From the NCBI GenBank assembly GCA_037893225.1, contig JAZGUH010000526.1:264001-328000 (forward strand): a DNA stretch of 64,000 bases, read 5' to 3'. Below, piece by piece: positions 43,111 through 57,900 of this stretch. The translations under genes and the position numbers were made by a program. The notes below the pieces were generated by a model that saw only the letters and a list, made by a program, of their open reading frames with translations, was not told the origin of the DNA and made no database searches. Every line of letters starts with the position of its first letter. Within the stretch, counting starts at the first letter, position 1. The DNA comes from Hippasteria phrygiana (lineage: Eukaryota > Echinodermata > Asteroidea > Valvatida > Goniasteridae).

Positions 43111-46100
43111 ATTAAACAGGTTATTTACCAGCAAAAATATCACCTTGTGAATGGTTCTTAGCTGAGCTTTCAACCGATATGTGTGTACGCCATAAAGTTG
43201 GTGTTTATTTTAACAGAGGTGTTAAATGTCAGCAAGTCAAATTTATTCAAGTTAAGTCAAGTCACAAGTCATGTTCTTTCAAGTCATGTTCTTTCAAGTC
43301 AAGTCCCAAGTAATTTTTTTCTCCCCAAGTTAGTCTCATGTCAAAATAAATCGAGTCGAGTCCGAGTCAGCGACTCCAGTCAACACTGGCTGAGTTTCTG
43401 ATAAACACAAAAACTCGCACAGCAATATGTTTTGCTTAGTAGTTCCATAAAATGTACGTATTCCAGTCAAGTCTTGGCACTTGTCCACTCAGTGAAGCAA
43501 CAGGTGGTACAGGTGTGTACATGTCATGTCACGTCCTGATCCCTCCCCTACCCCATGTGAAACTGCAGTTCTACAGCCAAAACAAAATTAAAAACAAAAC
43601 CAAAAACACCCAAAACACAAGAGAACCCCACTGACATTCCTATCTGTGATGCCGCCTCCCCCCCCCCCCCCCCCCCAAATTGTTTTTTTTTTAAATTGGT
43701 TCACACTGGCGCTGTTTTACCTACTCCAGTTACACCACTATGCCCACTATGCTCGGATTGTCAGTGAACTACATGTATTAATACTAAAAACACTCCATGA
43801 ATTTCTGAAAAGGTAGTGAATTAAAAACACGTAAACCACCCCAAACCAACAATAAGAAGATTTTTGCTTTAATTAATGGAATGCTGCTACAAAAACACAA
43901 ATAAAAGAACAAATTCCTAAACTGCATTAAACAGCTGTACAGTACAGTATACTTGGGATCAATTTGCCCATGCCAAAGCTAACAAAAGGAAAACTTTCCA
44001 GCTCAAACTCAATAAAATCACAAAGTTCAAAGATTGAACTAAACTATCAACAAGAACCCCCGGAAGGCATTCATCATCAAGTGGGATTTACATGTACTAG
44101 CTCCATGTACATGCCGCTGTAACTTTGCCCTTTGGAATTATAAATTACAAAGCTGATAAAGATGGCTTCTTCACAGCACACTATCACACATAATATGCAG
44201 ACTCTTTTCAAATACAAGCAAAAAGTTTAGGTCAAACTCTTGGCAAACCCGTTTAAAGTTTTCTGCCTCAATTAAAGGAGCTGTCTCTTAGAAAGGTATT
44301 GAGGAAACAAACTTGAATTTGGTTGATCTGAACAAAACATTTATGGACTCCCCCCCCCAAAAAAAGAAGAAAGCAAAACAAAAATGGAAGAGAAAAAAAA
44401 GCCAAAATAACTTCAAAGTGCATGTTTTACACAAAACAGAATGAATGTGATTTTTTTATTGAAATCGACCAATACAAGGCTAAAAGCCACTCTAGGTAAA
44501 GGGTTATGATCAGAGATGGTATGGTTGGTGGCATTTTAAATTGCCAACCCTACCACCCTTACAGTTTTCCTGGGACCAGGTCTAAATAAGAGGATAGACT
44601 GTAGTTGATTCCAAAGAAATTATCCCCGTTTTCAGACCTATGGCCAGGCAGGGAATTTCCACTGTCGATGAGACCAACTCACCTTCCCCCAAACAATTTA
44701 AGGCTTTGCATGGAGGAGAGTGCAAAGAAGTTTTTAGAAGTACCAGAGGTCTATTAACTTGATTATTAAAAACAATTTGGTCACATCAAAAAGATTCCAC
44801 TTTCCAGTGTTTCTGACATTCTCCTGATGACTGCTGGAGCACACAACTGAAATGTTAACATCTGAAAGAATCACTCTTTCACAAGTCAGTTATTTCATAA
44901 CATGGTGTATCCAGAAGCGTCTCCCCAGCTAAACAAATGATGATTACTCTCCTTGGAACTTTCTATAGTTCCTTCAAATGTGTTCCTCTCTCTTGGGATG
45001 GAAAATGAACAGCATCAAAAACATGCAGGTGAAATCGTTCTCAGTTCAGTGAACAATTCTTCAATTTTTTGGACAAAGAATTTTCCCACGGAAGTGCAAC
45101 ACGTATTATACAAAATGTACTTGAATATTAAACAGTTGAAGAAAGCCTATACTAGAGCCATGTGTTCAATATTCAGGAAAATAACTCACGCGTGTACTGA
45201 CAAAGAGTTGGCACTATACAAGAAACATTCTGGGTGGAAATAGCTATTGTTTGATTTTGTCAAGATTTGTAAAGTCTCAACATGCAAATAACATACGAAC
45301 ATTACGAACATGTTTATGAATGGTCTGAACTTTTGATCACAGTCCATGTTTGGTATGCATGTTGTTACGTGTGGACACACCAAAAAAAGAAAGATTAAAT
45401 ACTGATACACATGTACCACAGCAGTAGGCACACGATGAACATACAAGCTTAGTGTTGGCGTTTAACTAACTGGTAAACTTTTCCCACCTCTGGCATACAA
45501 TGTACAGTTTGAAGACTCGCCAGTTTAAAATTAATAGAGTCCAAAATGTACATTGTAGGTTTTGGTACATTTACTAAGTACTTTTAATCATGTTAATCAT
45601 CAAGAAATTATCACTATGAGCAACAAAGTGAACAATTTTTTTCAATTATTTCTGCATACATGTAGAACATTTCTGTGCAAAAGTAGTTGTGGGATCATGG
45701 TATATTGTATACTAACTTTGTATATTGGCAAATTGTAAATTTTGATACATGTACTTAAATTCTGATTGATTATGCAAGCAAAATTGTTCATTCATGCACT
45801 TGTCTTCAAGCGCGGAGTTGTCTACAAATTGAACACTTTTTAATAGTCATGATGACATCGCTAATGATTAACTTCTGAATGTACATTTATCCAGTTACAA
45901 AATACATCACGTGTAGCATCCATGTGAGATTTCAATTATTTCCATGCCACTGTGATATTAAGACCTTGACATCAAAGGGTAAATATGTTTCGTATATGTT
46001 TCTGTGTGGCCACGGTAACTTTTGAAGTCCCTGATGGATGTGGCCCCCGCGGTTGAAACAAGTTCACCAAAATTGCTGAATAAGTTCCCCCCTCCACAAT

Positions 46101-46194
46101 AACATGTCGTTCTGGTTCAGGTAATCCTGAAAGTATACAGATCCTCTTAGCAAGTTCGTCTTTTACCCATCTGTATGAAATGCATGTGAATGAA

Positions 46195-46703
46195 GGGAAG
46201 ATTTTACATTAATACCCCACCAAAATGGGTCAGGAATAGCAAAACCTTGGAGAATTTTGGATTTGGGTATAAATAAATTTGCTTGTATATTGTATATAAA
46301 ATAGTGAAAAGCGTCCAGTTGTCTTTCAATCATTTCAAGGGGGTGTATGGCATGTTTCCTAACTTTTAATTTGTCCGATGGAGTCACCAATAGTGACTAT
46401 GTGACAAGCCAACCCTATGTCTAAGCATGTGACAATCAGTTACTTGGAGGTTTATGCCGGCAACATCTATGAAAAATTAGGCAATGTACATACTTTCAGT
46501 GACTGTACACTTCTAAGGACATCAATAACACAAACTCTCTTCCCCTGTGTATATTGCACAAAAATGTCTCGACAAAAGTCTCAAACTTAAAGGATGTTTT
46601 TATACAATTCTAAACATGAATGGATGGTAATTTTTTTCCAGATTTTTCTGTTTCTGACCCATTTTGGTGGGGGGGGGGTCAAGTAAAATCTTTCCGACCA
46701 AAG
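46195..46703. mobile_element. Foldback element with CCACCAAAATGGGTCAG arms
   Basis: Inverted arms around 46195-46235 and 46650-46703 (GAAGATTTTAC, CCCACCAAAATGGGTCAG). The left arm overlaps a 75-codon minus-strand frame (46163-46390; HPLEMIERQLDAFHYFIYNI) that I do not recognise. Confidence 0.55.
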
Positions 46704-47625
46704 ATCACATCATAATCATGTCCAGGAATTGGACCTGTGATTCAGTTGGGAGGTACACGTGGGACTAAATTTAGTCAAGAACATACATGCCACATCGCAT
46801 TTGGTACAAGGCATATGGTTTCAGGATAAGTTCAACGTTTCCGCCATTGCAGACAATGAACTTCGGCACTTTGGCATTCTTTCCCTTTTTACAATGGGTG
46901 TTCTTTTCAGATCAGTTTTCTCACTCACTGACGATAGTGAAAAGACTCTCATATGGTAGGCTGCTCATGAAACTAAATTTGGAGTGGAACAGGTGATGTG
47001 AGATAGATGTAGTACACTACGTTGATGAATATGATGAATTAAACTGTCCCCTGCATACTGCGGAGCGAATGTAAACTGGCGGGATTTCAAGCTAATATCA
47101 GAATAGTATGCACTATCGATCTTCCCTGTTTCAAATTACATGTATGCGTAGTCTTACAGGTTATCAACTTATTAATCAATTGTAGTTGTTATAACAATAA
47201 TGACAGAGCGACAGTACTACAACACTGACATCTATTGGGGATTTGATCACCAGCATTATTGTTTGACAATTAACAAGGGGTTTTGTCAAAATTAGAATGA
47301 CTGGATGACAGGATCTTGCATGTAAAGCTTACAGACAGATCCTTACAAATAAAGGAAGTACACGACCTTCACATTTAAGGCTGATTAGGCTCATTTGCAA
47401 TCATTGCAATTCTTTTTAGAAAGCAAACAGAACAGATTGAGGACAGTACAGGACCTAGGCCTACTGTGCATGCATAAGTGCAGGTTTTTCCCAAATGCTG
47501 ACATTTATACAAAAGTCGGACAATCCTACATGTACCTCTGAAATTGACGGATGAATTGATTCCATTTTGGTATTACCAGTACAATAAAAATTGATAAAAG
47601 TACATGTACATGTAGTTCGGCCTTA

Positions 47626-47764
47626 ATATCGTAAATACCGCCTGGTTGAGACGTCACAATGGTCAAAAAGCATTGTGGGAAGGAGAAAGGCAACAAACAT
47701 TGCTCATTTTCCCTTCCCACAATGCCTTTTATGTGACGTCACAAGCAGGTGGTATTTGCGATAT
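47626..47764. mobile_element. 139-bp foldback with CRE half-sites
   Basis: Arms ATATCGTAAATACCGCCTG...GACGTCAC...GCATTGTGGGAAGG and the complementary CCTTCCCACAATGCC...GTGACGTCAC...GGTATTTGCGATAT. Nearly the whole element can pair with itself. Confidence 0.78.
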
Positions 47765-48849
47765 GTATGCAGGATATTAGGTCACAACAGAGGTCATACC
47801 ACCGACAACGGCATAAAAGATTAACAACTCATTCCCGAATGACACCCCTATTGGATAGCTCGATGGTATGATCATTTCTCAGGGATAAGATAAAAATGTG
47901 CTTAAAATGACAACACCTTTTTTTGGGGGGGGGGGGGGGCATTAGTAATGGCAAAGGCCCTAATGCCAAACGAATGACATGAATGATCGATTGTATTTGT
48001 TTGCTTTCCATTTATTTTTGTCAACAAACATTTCCTCCAAACATGATGAGTATGTACCAACATTACATATTTCGTAGTACTAGCAGTAATTATAAAACAA
48101 AAGTCCAGACATCTACAACATGCACGCCCTCTACATGTACATTGGCCTACACATAAATTCAATCAAGGACATGTTGCAGAAGTAAAGCATGGTATCGATC
48201 GTCAAAGACGTTTCCCACGGTGTTTCATTGTGGTATTTCCTCCACTATCAAAATCGGTTCGATTTCACACTTGACATGGTACAATCCCCGTTTTAAAACT
48301 TGTCAAACCCTACAAGTTCTGCTGAAATGTACATACCTATTTTCGGAATTCTCACGAAATATAAAGCCCAACTGCCCCACACTACGAGTGGTACATGTAT
48401 GCACACAAAAGCCCCTGGGATCCCAAAAGCACATGGCCGGTCACATGCCATGTGTGATCACAAAACTTTTTGTGTGGGCGCGGTCGGTTGGAAAAAAAGT
48501 AGGGCCACTTCCGTGGCACTGCCTTAAACGATTTTTTCGCAAACGAAACCTTCTTCCATTTATCAGAAATGGTTCACAATCCTATCAATAATTGTTCCCT
48601 CCCCTTGCGCCGCAACATTGGACTTCAGGTTTGATAATTTTAGTCTTGAATCCAAAGAACACTCGCAGAGTGGGAACGACGTGGTCCATCAGATCCAAGG
48701 CCTAGTTTGTGTGGGGAAAAAATCGGCTGTGTACGTACAATCATAGAGCAAGGCCTCGAAGAAATCTCAGTGACGCAAAATGACGAAGTTGAAGAAATAT
48801 GAAATTGAGCACTTGCTGCAGTCTTGCAATGGCGACGAAGCAATGTTCA

Positions 48850-49112
48850 GGCGCGGATCCGGGGGGGGGGGGGGGGGGGGGGTCGAACCCCCCTGCTCAT
48901 TACCTGCTCATTTTGCGTAAGAACAAAACAAAGAGGTTAAATGGCGCCACTGCTGCGAGAAAGTGTGTCAGCCTCACCCCCCCCCCCCCCTCCCCCCAAA
49001 AGAAAAATCCCCCCGCTTGTATTTTTTTGTTCGCAGACGAAACATTTTGGGAGTCACCTTTGTGGGCAAATTTCAGAATCCCCCTGCAAAAAATCCTGGA
49101 TCCGCCCCTCGA
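48850..49112. mobile_element. Element with GCGGATCC ends and long G and C runs
   Basis: Left GGCGCGGATCCGGG followed by 22 G; right AATCCTGGATCCGCCCC. Between are TCGAACCCCCCTGCTC and a C-rich run at about 48978-48997. No coding. Confidence 0.5.
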
Positions 49113-49750
49113 GTCGACTTTGGATAATCCCCCCAAATCTTTGAAGTGTCTTGAGTCCCTGCTTTCGTCTGTGTGGATTGTTTGCAACGCCTTGCGATAT
49201 TGGCGGTGCCCCATCTCGGTTAAAATGACAATTTCAACATATCGCCCACGCAGGTCAGGCTTCATGGGCGGGCACGCATACAAAACCTATGAAAAACACC
49301 GAAATAACCATAAATATTTGCAATGAGTCTTCATTGGGAGTAGACCAATTAACTAATGACAATTGTTTTTAGGGTGATACGTGAATTATAGCGACGAAAT
49401 AAACCAATGATTCCGAGACTCCATCCAGTCATGGACACCAATTTCTAGGGGCATTTTCAACCGCCACACATTTTTAGTTAGCACTCCTCCCCCACTTTTC
49501 GTTGATGCTCATGTCAGTTCCTATAATTTTTTTAGCACCAAAGTGATGACGTCAATGCAATGTTTGGAACCAGAATACTTTTGTTATGTGTTTGCATGAC
49601 TGGCTGTTCACAAAGGAACAGTCGAAATTTACATTTGTTTGGAACCAGTTGTCATGCCAACTGACGTCAGACTTCGGTACTCTATTTCATGCTATTTTTA
49701 AATCTCATTTGCACATTGTTGGTTTTCTTCTACATTTGACTGTATACCCA

Positions 49751-49933
49751 GCACGATATGGGGCAGAGGGGTACCCTACTTTTTGTCCCTATACCTTATA
49801 CACTCTCCAGACTATTGTTACCTAACACATCCCCCTAGACTTCTGAAAAGAATTCCTGAGATTCCAGGAACACAATGACCAACACAAAAGGGGGGGGGGG
49901 GGGGGGGGGGGTTCGCTCTGCCCCATATCGTGC
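49751..49933. mobile_element. MITE with GCACGATATGG ends, copy 2
   Basis: Ends GCACGATATGGGGCAGAG and CTCTGCCCCATATCGTGC, an excellent inverted pair; inverted copy of 9618-9820. Contains a 22-base G run at 49890-49911. Confidence 0.75.
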
Positions 49934-50385
49934 ATCATATGTTTGACTGGCCTATTAGCGTTCCATCAAAGCCTCTTGCCGTCTCGATAAACTCATTCAT
50001 GTTTTGCAAGTTAAAAAACGGCTGTGGACCCATGTTTACATTTTGTATTTAAAAATGCAATGACACAAAAGTGGGTGGAACTATGGTTTAGCAATAATAT
50101 ATGCAAAAAAATTCAGAAAAAATAGGAGGGAGTGAAAATAAGTGGGTTCGTGGGGGGGGGGGGGGGGGAGAACCTTGTCAACTTTACATACCCAAGGCAA
50201 TTTTGTAAACTCAACCGAGTGTGCACACAAAGAATAAGCGCGGCACCACGCGTCTGTCACGAGCATCACATACCGAGTTTCTGCAAAATACAGTTTTTTC
50301 CCACCTTTTTACACCTGTTCAATCACGAATTAATTAAGTGGTGGGTAGCCATGTTTGTCAGGTAATTATACATGGAAAAGTTTTA

Positions 50386-50506
50386 TAGCACTTTCATGAC
50401 TAACTAGGAAAACTGCATAAGCTTTTGTAGCATCTGATACAGTAGTTGTTGCTACCATGCTTATGCAAAATTTTATCCTAGTTAGTCATTAAAGTGATAT
50501 AACTTT
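50386..50506. mobile_element. 120-bp foldback MITE
   Basis: Arms AAGTTTTATAGCACTTTCAT + GACTAACTAGGA and TCCTAGTTAGTC + ATTAAAGTGATATAACTT, with TGCATAAGC / GCTTATGCA inside. Confidence 0.72.
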
Positions 50507-51399
50507 TCTTGTTCAATCATGCAATGACACAAATACACACTGGGCAGTACCTTAAATTATCTGTTACTTTTATTACCATGTCGATCAATTACACTTAATC
50601 ACTCTAGAAATTATTACAACCAAATCAAAACTATTTATGCACACTCTAATACATGTATCTAAAAACAAGGTAATATCGTTGCTCACTCCTGCGTCCAAAA
50701 ATGCTGGCTGTTGTGCGATCATCACACCCATGATGTACTCTCTAAAAACAACATTTTGTGTTTTTTCACTTCTGCTGAACTCAAAGTCAATCTTGAAAAG
50801 CAAGGAAGTATAAGAAAAGTACACATTGGCCATCGAGGGAAAATATCTTTTCTTTTAAAATGATCCTGATTCGTCCATCAAACAAAACAAAATGAAAGAT
50901 GGTTGCTTGATTAAACACTAGTGCTTCCTTACAAAATTTGCCTAGATCGGTCCATCTCTATTAATGTCTGCCAAAAGAAGTTCCATCAGAATAAACTACA
51001 CCAATTCCATTTGATTATTTAAATTTACACAGAGGACCAATTTAGAGGAAGACAGCTCTTATAATACACATAACCTTCCGAAAATAATTTAATAACCATA
51101 CGACTGGAAAATAAAACATCGTGATTACTGACCACACGGTAGACATGCACATTTTGTGTTTATCTGTTTGGTTAAAGGGCAGACAAAATCTAAATTCAGT
51201 ATGGAATACAACATTCTATCTTGCCCTATGCTACTGAATTTTCTTTTAAATGATTGAAAAGCACCTACTTTTTATACCTTTTCGTTTGCACACTCAATAA
51301 ATATTCATCAAGAACATAACTTCTTGAAAAAAAATCCATTCATGAGTTAAGTGTGTTGCATACACTTAAGGCATATGAGACCTGACCAGACAGGATATC

Positions 51400-51950
51400 A
51401 CTGGGTAGACGAGGAATACCACTGGGTAGACAATGAATACCACTGGGTACCACACAAGGGGTACCCTGGGTGTCTGGGTACCAGAAGGTTTCCCTGGGTA
51501 TCGGTAAATCCGGGTGTTCCTTCCTCCATGGTAAACACGAGTATTTCAGATGGATACCACCTGGCATTACCCCAAGTACCACTGGGTGTACACTGAGTAC
51601 AATGAGGCACACCACACGTGCATGTACACATGAGAACACTTAATCATCCGAGACTACTTTAGGTGACATTGAGAGTGTAGTGGGTACAATGGGGTACACC
51701 CTAGGAATACCAAAGAAACATCCAGGATATCATATACTACTCTGGGTGCCACTGGGAGTGTAGTGGGTACGATGGGGTGCAGGTTGGTATGCCAAAGGGG
51801 TAACCTGAATATCATGAGACTACCCTAGCTGCTATTGGGAGTGTAGTGGGTACAATAGGTACACCCTAGGAACACCAAAGAAATATCCAGGATATCATAT
51901 ACTACTCTGGGTGCCACTGGGAGTGTAGTGGGTACAATGGGGTGCATCTA
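51400..51950 (+). repeat. Degenerate tandem repeat rich in 'CACTGGG' and 'GTAGTGGGTAC'
   Basis: Short ACCACTGGGTA words up to about 51600, then longer units of about 165-220 bp sharing CATCCAGGATATCATATACT, CTGGGTGCCACTGGGAGTGT and AGTGGGTACAATGGGGT (51660-51950). Confidence 0.75.
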
Positions 51951-54900
51951 GAATGTATCTATATATCATCTCAGAATACCCCTGAAGATCTGGAAACCAT
52001 GTTTACACAAGAGGAGTATGTTGGATATTGTTTGGGAATACTCCTAGTACCACTGTGGATTACTTTCAGAAAAAACAAACTCAAACACCTTTCCTGGCAC
52101 CTTGTCAATTTTACCTGAACAATCGTGACTTATTCTCCAGTACAATATACTTAGGCTCACAGAAAGATGGGCTCCTCTCTTCACGGACGTGTGCCTTTGA
52201 CACTATCTTGCCTAAACAATCAGACAGTGACCTGCGTGTCTACTGTAGGATCACTTTTTACTTTGCTGCAAGCCGTTTGCTACAAAAGTTACACACAACA
52301 TCAAGTGAACACAGGATAGAAGAGTCTAATATCCATTCAGTATCTCCATCTCAATGCATTCCCTCAAGTAGAACTTCCTGGCCTGAAATGTCTTTATAAA
52401 AAGAAAACATATACCACACACTGGACTGAGCAACCAATAATGCTGTGCAATTTAAATCACCGTTACAAAGTGCTAAGGGTTTTGTGACCATAAGCAGATC
52501 TTGGGTGGCCAGGCAGGGACCAAATTTCGAACGCAGTAAGCATACAAGTTGCGGCAACATTCAGTGCACTTCACAGCCAAGTTGTGCTTAGGCTTACATG
52601 TGTACGGAGGTTTCTGCAGTTGCGATACTAGTTGAAGCAAATTCTGCTTTCCATGTGAGCTCTTTCACGTGTTTACAGCTTACAGTCTCCAGGAAACGGA
52701 CCTATTTCATAGAGTTGGTAAGTTCACTATAAGAACAAACTATTTCTCAGCACACAAAAGGCTGCATTGCCGAAATGCTGTGATGCATAATTTGCTCAAG
52801 ATTGGTTCTCTGCTCATTTGTGCTTAGCATGTAAACCCGGTAAGCAATATTTCTTGCTTACAGATCCAAGAATTTGGTCCCGGCCATGCAAAGTGTGTGT
52901 TAAAGTTCCTTTGTCAATCTCATAATTTATTGTGATAAAAAAAAAAACGACGTAAAAAGACAAGAATTCTTTGTGTCCCAGTTTGGCACATCCAGGAATT
53001 TGAAAATCTTGGCAATTACGGCAAGTAATTTAAGACCTGCTTCAGCACTTACGTGCCATTTTTGAACTTACGTAGTAGTTCAGGGCACTAGACCAGGTGG
53101 AACAGACTATAGGTCATCAGATGGTAGACCAACTTTAACCAAAAAATATTTCCCTAGATCTGCAAATGGTGATGAGACACATGGACATCAAATAAGGTTA
53201 TTTACAAAAACATCAATGCAAATGTACTGCCATAAATTGTGGTAATATGATACAAGTTCTGCTTTAAAAAATCTAGTGGCAACACCTCTGATCTCCATAA
53301 AATCTCTCATATGTAGTTGCCATTTTAGTCTAAATCAAAGATACAATCATTTTCCTTTACATTATTGTAGTCTTTATCCCATCAACCAAACCTCATGCCT
53401 GACTGCACTAATTAGCTTATTATTTGCATAATTGCATATTAATCACCAGCCTAATGTATGTACAAAGGGGGAATTAGATGTGACGTGACATAACATCCTT
53501 TTAGCCAAAGCAACGTTCACACATCCAATTACGATTCTAAAAGTATTACACTTAAAAGGCAGCTTTTCACTACAATACGTAAGAATGGGTTCTTGGTTTG
53601 TGTTTTTGTTAGCTCAAATTGTGAACCTGGTTAGCACAAATTTACATACCATTTTGAAAATGAAAAAAACATACACAATTACAAATACATAATACTAAAG
53701 CCGTCATACTGAAACCGAAGCACCGATTTTCCATATTACAAATTAAAACTTACCCTTCTTCATCTATTGAAATATTAACGACGATTAACCTGTGTTATTC
53801 CATCCCATACATCCCAAATTGTGCTCCATCCATTTTATTAAAAATATACCACGATAAACTACTGTGCTTTCAACACAGCATCAGAGGTCATTTTTCCTTT
53901 TTTCTAGATTGCCAAGTAAGATATTTTCACAAATAAAATGTGAATTTTTTTTCATGTTTTCACATGGCTGATGAATAGAGGTCTCCCTCAAACTGTCAAA
54001 ACATGGTACGAGTCGAAAGTTGTTTGGAAATAAGCGGTTATAAATACTGAATTGAATAGAACTGCAACTCGACGTCACATGTTTACCGTGTGGCATCCAT
54101 GCAGTCGGATGGGGACGGAACAGCACACTGTGGTATCACTACATGCATTAAGCACATACATAAGTTCAGATCATGTCAATTTGTGCCTGTTTTTCGCGAC
54201 ACCAACATTTATGCTTTTCAAACTCAAAAGGAACAATGGTTTCCTTCAGGTCCCTCAAAAGAGGTAAATATATTCCTCAAAATAAGCATCTTGCAAGCTT
54301 GGTAAACAAAGTATGATGTCATTACTTGGTAGGTCTATTGAGAAGTGATTTTATATAAATTACGGCTTTCTGAGATCCAAAACAAAATGCCCCTACTGAC
54401 CTATGGCTCTTTGGCATGTCGCCACCACCTCTAGACAAATCTATATCATTTTTGGTTTATCCAACATTTTACACATTCCATGCAGAATTAAGCCCGCTTT
54501 CCGTTAGTACATTTCAGTTCGTTTTGCATCTGTTGCGTTTTAGGCCTGTTGGCGAACTATATACGCAAACAAAACAACGGACACAATATGGACAACAAAA
54601 CGCACTTATGGAAAGTCAGCTATATAGTTGATATGACTGGACATTAACAGCTGTGTTCATGTGATTCTACCATGCGATGGGTCAATCTTCCGGCAAAACT
54701 TCCCAACACTATTTTCTTACACTCAACTATTTTTACGTTATAATGTAGCTTTGTCTTCTGGTCATGTGCAGTCAGTAAAAATTAACAAAAAAGCATTCAG
54801 TCTGCCTCAATCATCCCAGAAGCAAAAACCACGAGAAAAGTTCATTTCTAGTATTCTAAACATGGCTACACTTCTACATACATGTACATGTAAATGAGCT

Positions 54901-57900
54901 TTCAGATAAAAAAAGAAAGAAATCCACTATTTGTTTCATAATTAATATAAGGCGCTTTTGACATATAGAGTAAAGAAAACAATCCAAATTCATCCTGTAA
55001 AAAAAATTAGTAAGTGTGTCAACTGTTTAGCTTTTTGGAACAAGCATTTCAGTCAAGACATTTACACCAGCAGGTTAGCATTTTGGCACACCCCAGCCAA
55101 GATGACACAGTGATAGTCGTGCCTGAAGGACATGCCTCAAATTTCATGGAATCCTTAATGGTACGCGAACAATCCGCGCTAATTATAAGAGCAAATTATA
55201 TGCTTACGCTAGCGCATGTCACAGGTTAGGAAGAAATTCAGGCTTGTGCACATGCATGCATGCATACATAATGTAACTAAGATTTTGTACTTACGGGGTT
55301 AGCACACTCTGCAGAATTTCTTTGGTAGCTTAGTTAGCACAGATTGCAGGCTGTTAACACAGGATTCCATGAAATTTGTCCCGTTTATACTTCACTAGAA
55401 TACAGAATCAAGGCAGCTTTCACGTCACCGATCTGCGCTGCACTTTTAATCCGATTCAGACCGTGCTTTGTGATTTTTTAACATTGCTTGTGCCACTGTA
55501 CCAACTGCCAGTCATGTGCAAAATCAACAACTGCCAATCATCCCGCAAAATGATTACGCGATTAACATTTTAATGAGAGGACCATCTTTTGGTCACTGGT
55601 GGGCTCCCGTCAGGCTGCAATACCATCGTGTACAGCAATGGCAACTTGTAAAACACAAGTTCAAATTTGTAAGTGAAATAAATGTAGGAAACTTGAACTG
55701 TGCTTGAGAAGCTACAGACTGATTTCATGAAGCTGCTAAGCAAATTCAAAAAGTTGCTCAGCACAAACAGGTCCCCAGCCAAAATGTCAAGCCATGTACA
55801 TTGCTAGTGACTGGTACTCAGTCCATTTTTGCTAAGCAAGATTTTCTCCTTAATTAGCAACTCCCGGAAACTTGAGGTCAAGCTACAACAGGGAGACAAT
55901 TCCATGTAGCTGCTAACTCAAGCATTTTTCCTGAGCACAGACAGTTTTGCTTGGCAAAACAAGTTACCAATCAAAGTTACGCGTGATGACTACCAGCCAA
56001 AGTTGCATGTGACGTAAACCGCAAGTGACTGGTTCTCAGCCGATTTTTGCTTAACAAGAAATTACGGTTAGTAATATTTTGTGATAAGCGGGTTCACATT
56101 GAAATTGGGCTCAGCTGTCGGGTCAAACCAAGAATCAATGATATAACTATCCTGGTTGCTTTTAGGGACGAATTTTACACAGCTTTGATGCACACAATTT
56201 TGCTGACCAGAAAAAGAGTTGTGCAAAGCAAAATTGGGATACGGGTCAAAATGTAAATGATATGTATATTACATGTGACTGATTTGCCTGTGGCAAGTTA
56301 ATTGCCGAGGAATACTTTTTGGATACAGCAAGTTCTGTGAAATTGGCCAAGGTTTCTGGATGAGCAAGGATTTTTATTTGCTTATTTAATTCACAGAAAT
56401 ATTTGCTCATGCATATGCATCCACACTCAATATGGTGCAGACGCATTATATCTTTTACAGATAATTCTACAAAATTGAAACATTTCACTTTTTCATAAGC
56501 CAGGCTGATAAAGTATGAAAGGTAACAAAATGTGCACACTATGTTCGTAGCAGCAATTTGAGTTGCTAACAAAACTTTTGACAATCACCGTGCAACATGA
56601 CGTTTATCTTTTACACTTTTTCCCCTTTTTTCCGAATACACATCCTAAATGTCTTCTTTTTTTTTTTTTTTGAAATTACAAATTACGCTTTCAAATTTAT
56701 GGTCATAAATATGTATAAAAAACTTTTCCACGTAACAGGTGCACATACAATTTTTTTCTCTACAATTATTTTCACATTTTTTCTGTTTCAGTTACACTGC
56801 CATGCACACTCCGGTCTGCAAAAAAATGGTAAACTCCGGTAGTTACTGATATTTGAAAATGTACAAAATATATCTCATGATCAACAAACTTTGAAAATAT
56901 CCTAAGGATGCCCAAGAATCAATACATAGGGCCTGGCGAGATGTAAATTTTGAAAATCTCCATTAAAAAAATGTATTACATTTTCTTCAACTTACCCTCT
57001 CTCCAGTGAGAGAGAATACGTTCCTTTCAAAGCCTTTTCTAAATTTAGGGAACAATCGAGCACAAAAATCTACGCACAACATCTGCAGATTCTTGTAGGC
57101 TATGTGTGCATAAAACATGCACAAAATCTCGGTAGGTTTTTGAGCATCAAAATCCTGGGTGGCTTTTGTGCACCCAAATGAATCACTCGGAGTTGTAGTG
57201 CCCTCTAGTGGCCATCCTTGCCATTCTTCTTGTCAGAATGCAGACGGCGCTGTTTAACACTGTCCCCATTCTTGACAGCTCCATCAACGACACTACCAGA
57301 GAGATCAGAAGAAAAGGTCTTAGGGGGTTACAAATTATTAACATCTCGCTTTCTTGCAAAAAAGAAAGGGGGGGGTTACAAATTATCAACAACTCATCTT
57401 GCAAAAAGATTGTATTGGCATAAAAGTCAAGGACAAAATCTAAAATCTGAAAAAAATAAAATAAAATGAATGGAAGCAATTCTTGGACGCAATCTGGGAG
57501 AAACTGTACATGCTACTAACAAAATGCCTTTGAGGAAATCACTGAGGAAAAAAGCCTGGAAAGTATTGATGACGATTCAAGAAATGTGTACATAACCTAA
57601 AATACTGTTCGGAATCCCTGCTGGTATGTGATGCTTCCTTCGTGAGGTTTAACAGTGAAATTTGTACTATTAAATAATGGTCTAACCATTGAATTCGGTC
57701 ACAGAAACCACTAGACAAGCACTTCAATTTAATAGTAGAGTCACTCCAGTGTTTATTTTGGATTGATTATGGAAATTTGATGTACAATCTATACATGAAT
57801 CCAACCAAGCTTTTAGGAGCAGGATGAATGCGGCCATGATAGGGGCCTTCCACTCCTGTACAGTAAGCTGTGCTTTGTATGACTGTATATATTGATTGTA

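Noticed and set aside
48799..49326. 175-residue plus-strand and 127-residue minus-strand frames
   Set aside because: Both run through long G and C homopolymers inside a transposon-like element and lack protein features.
57183..57479. Possible exon encoding MQTALFNTVPILDSSINDT
   Set aside because: The open frame is short, no homologous family is recognised, and the splice signals are not convincing.
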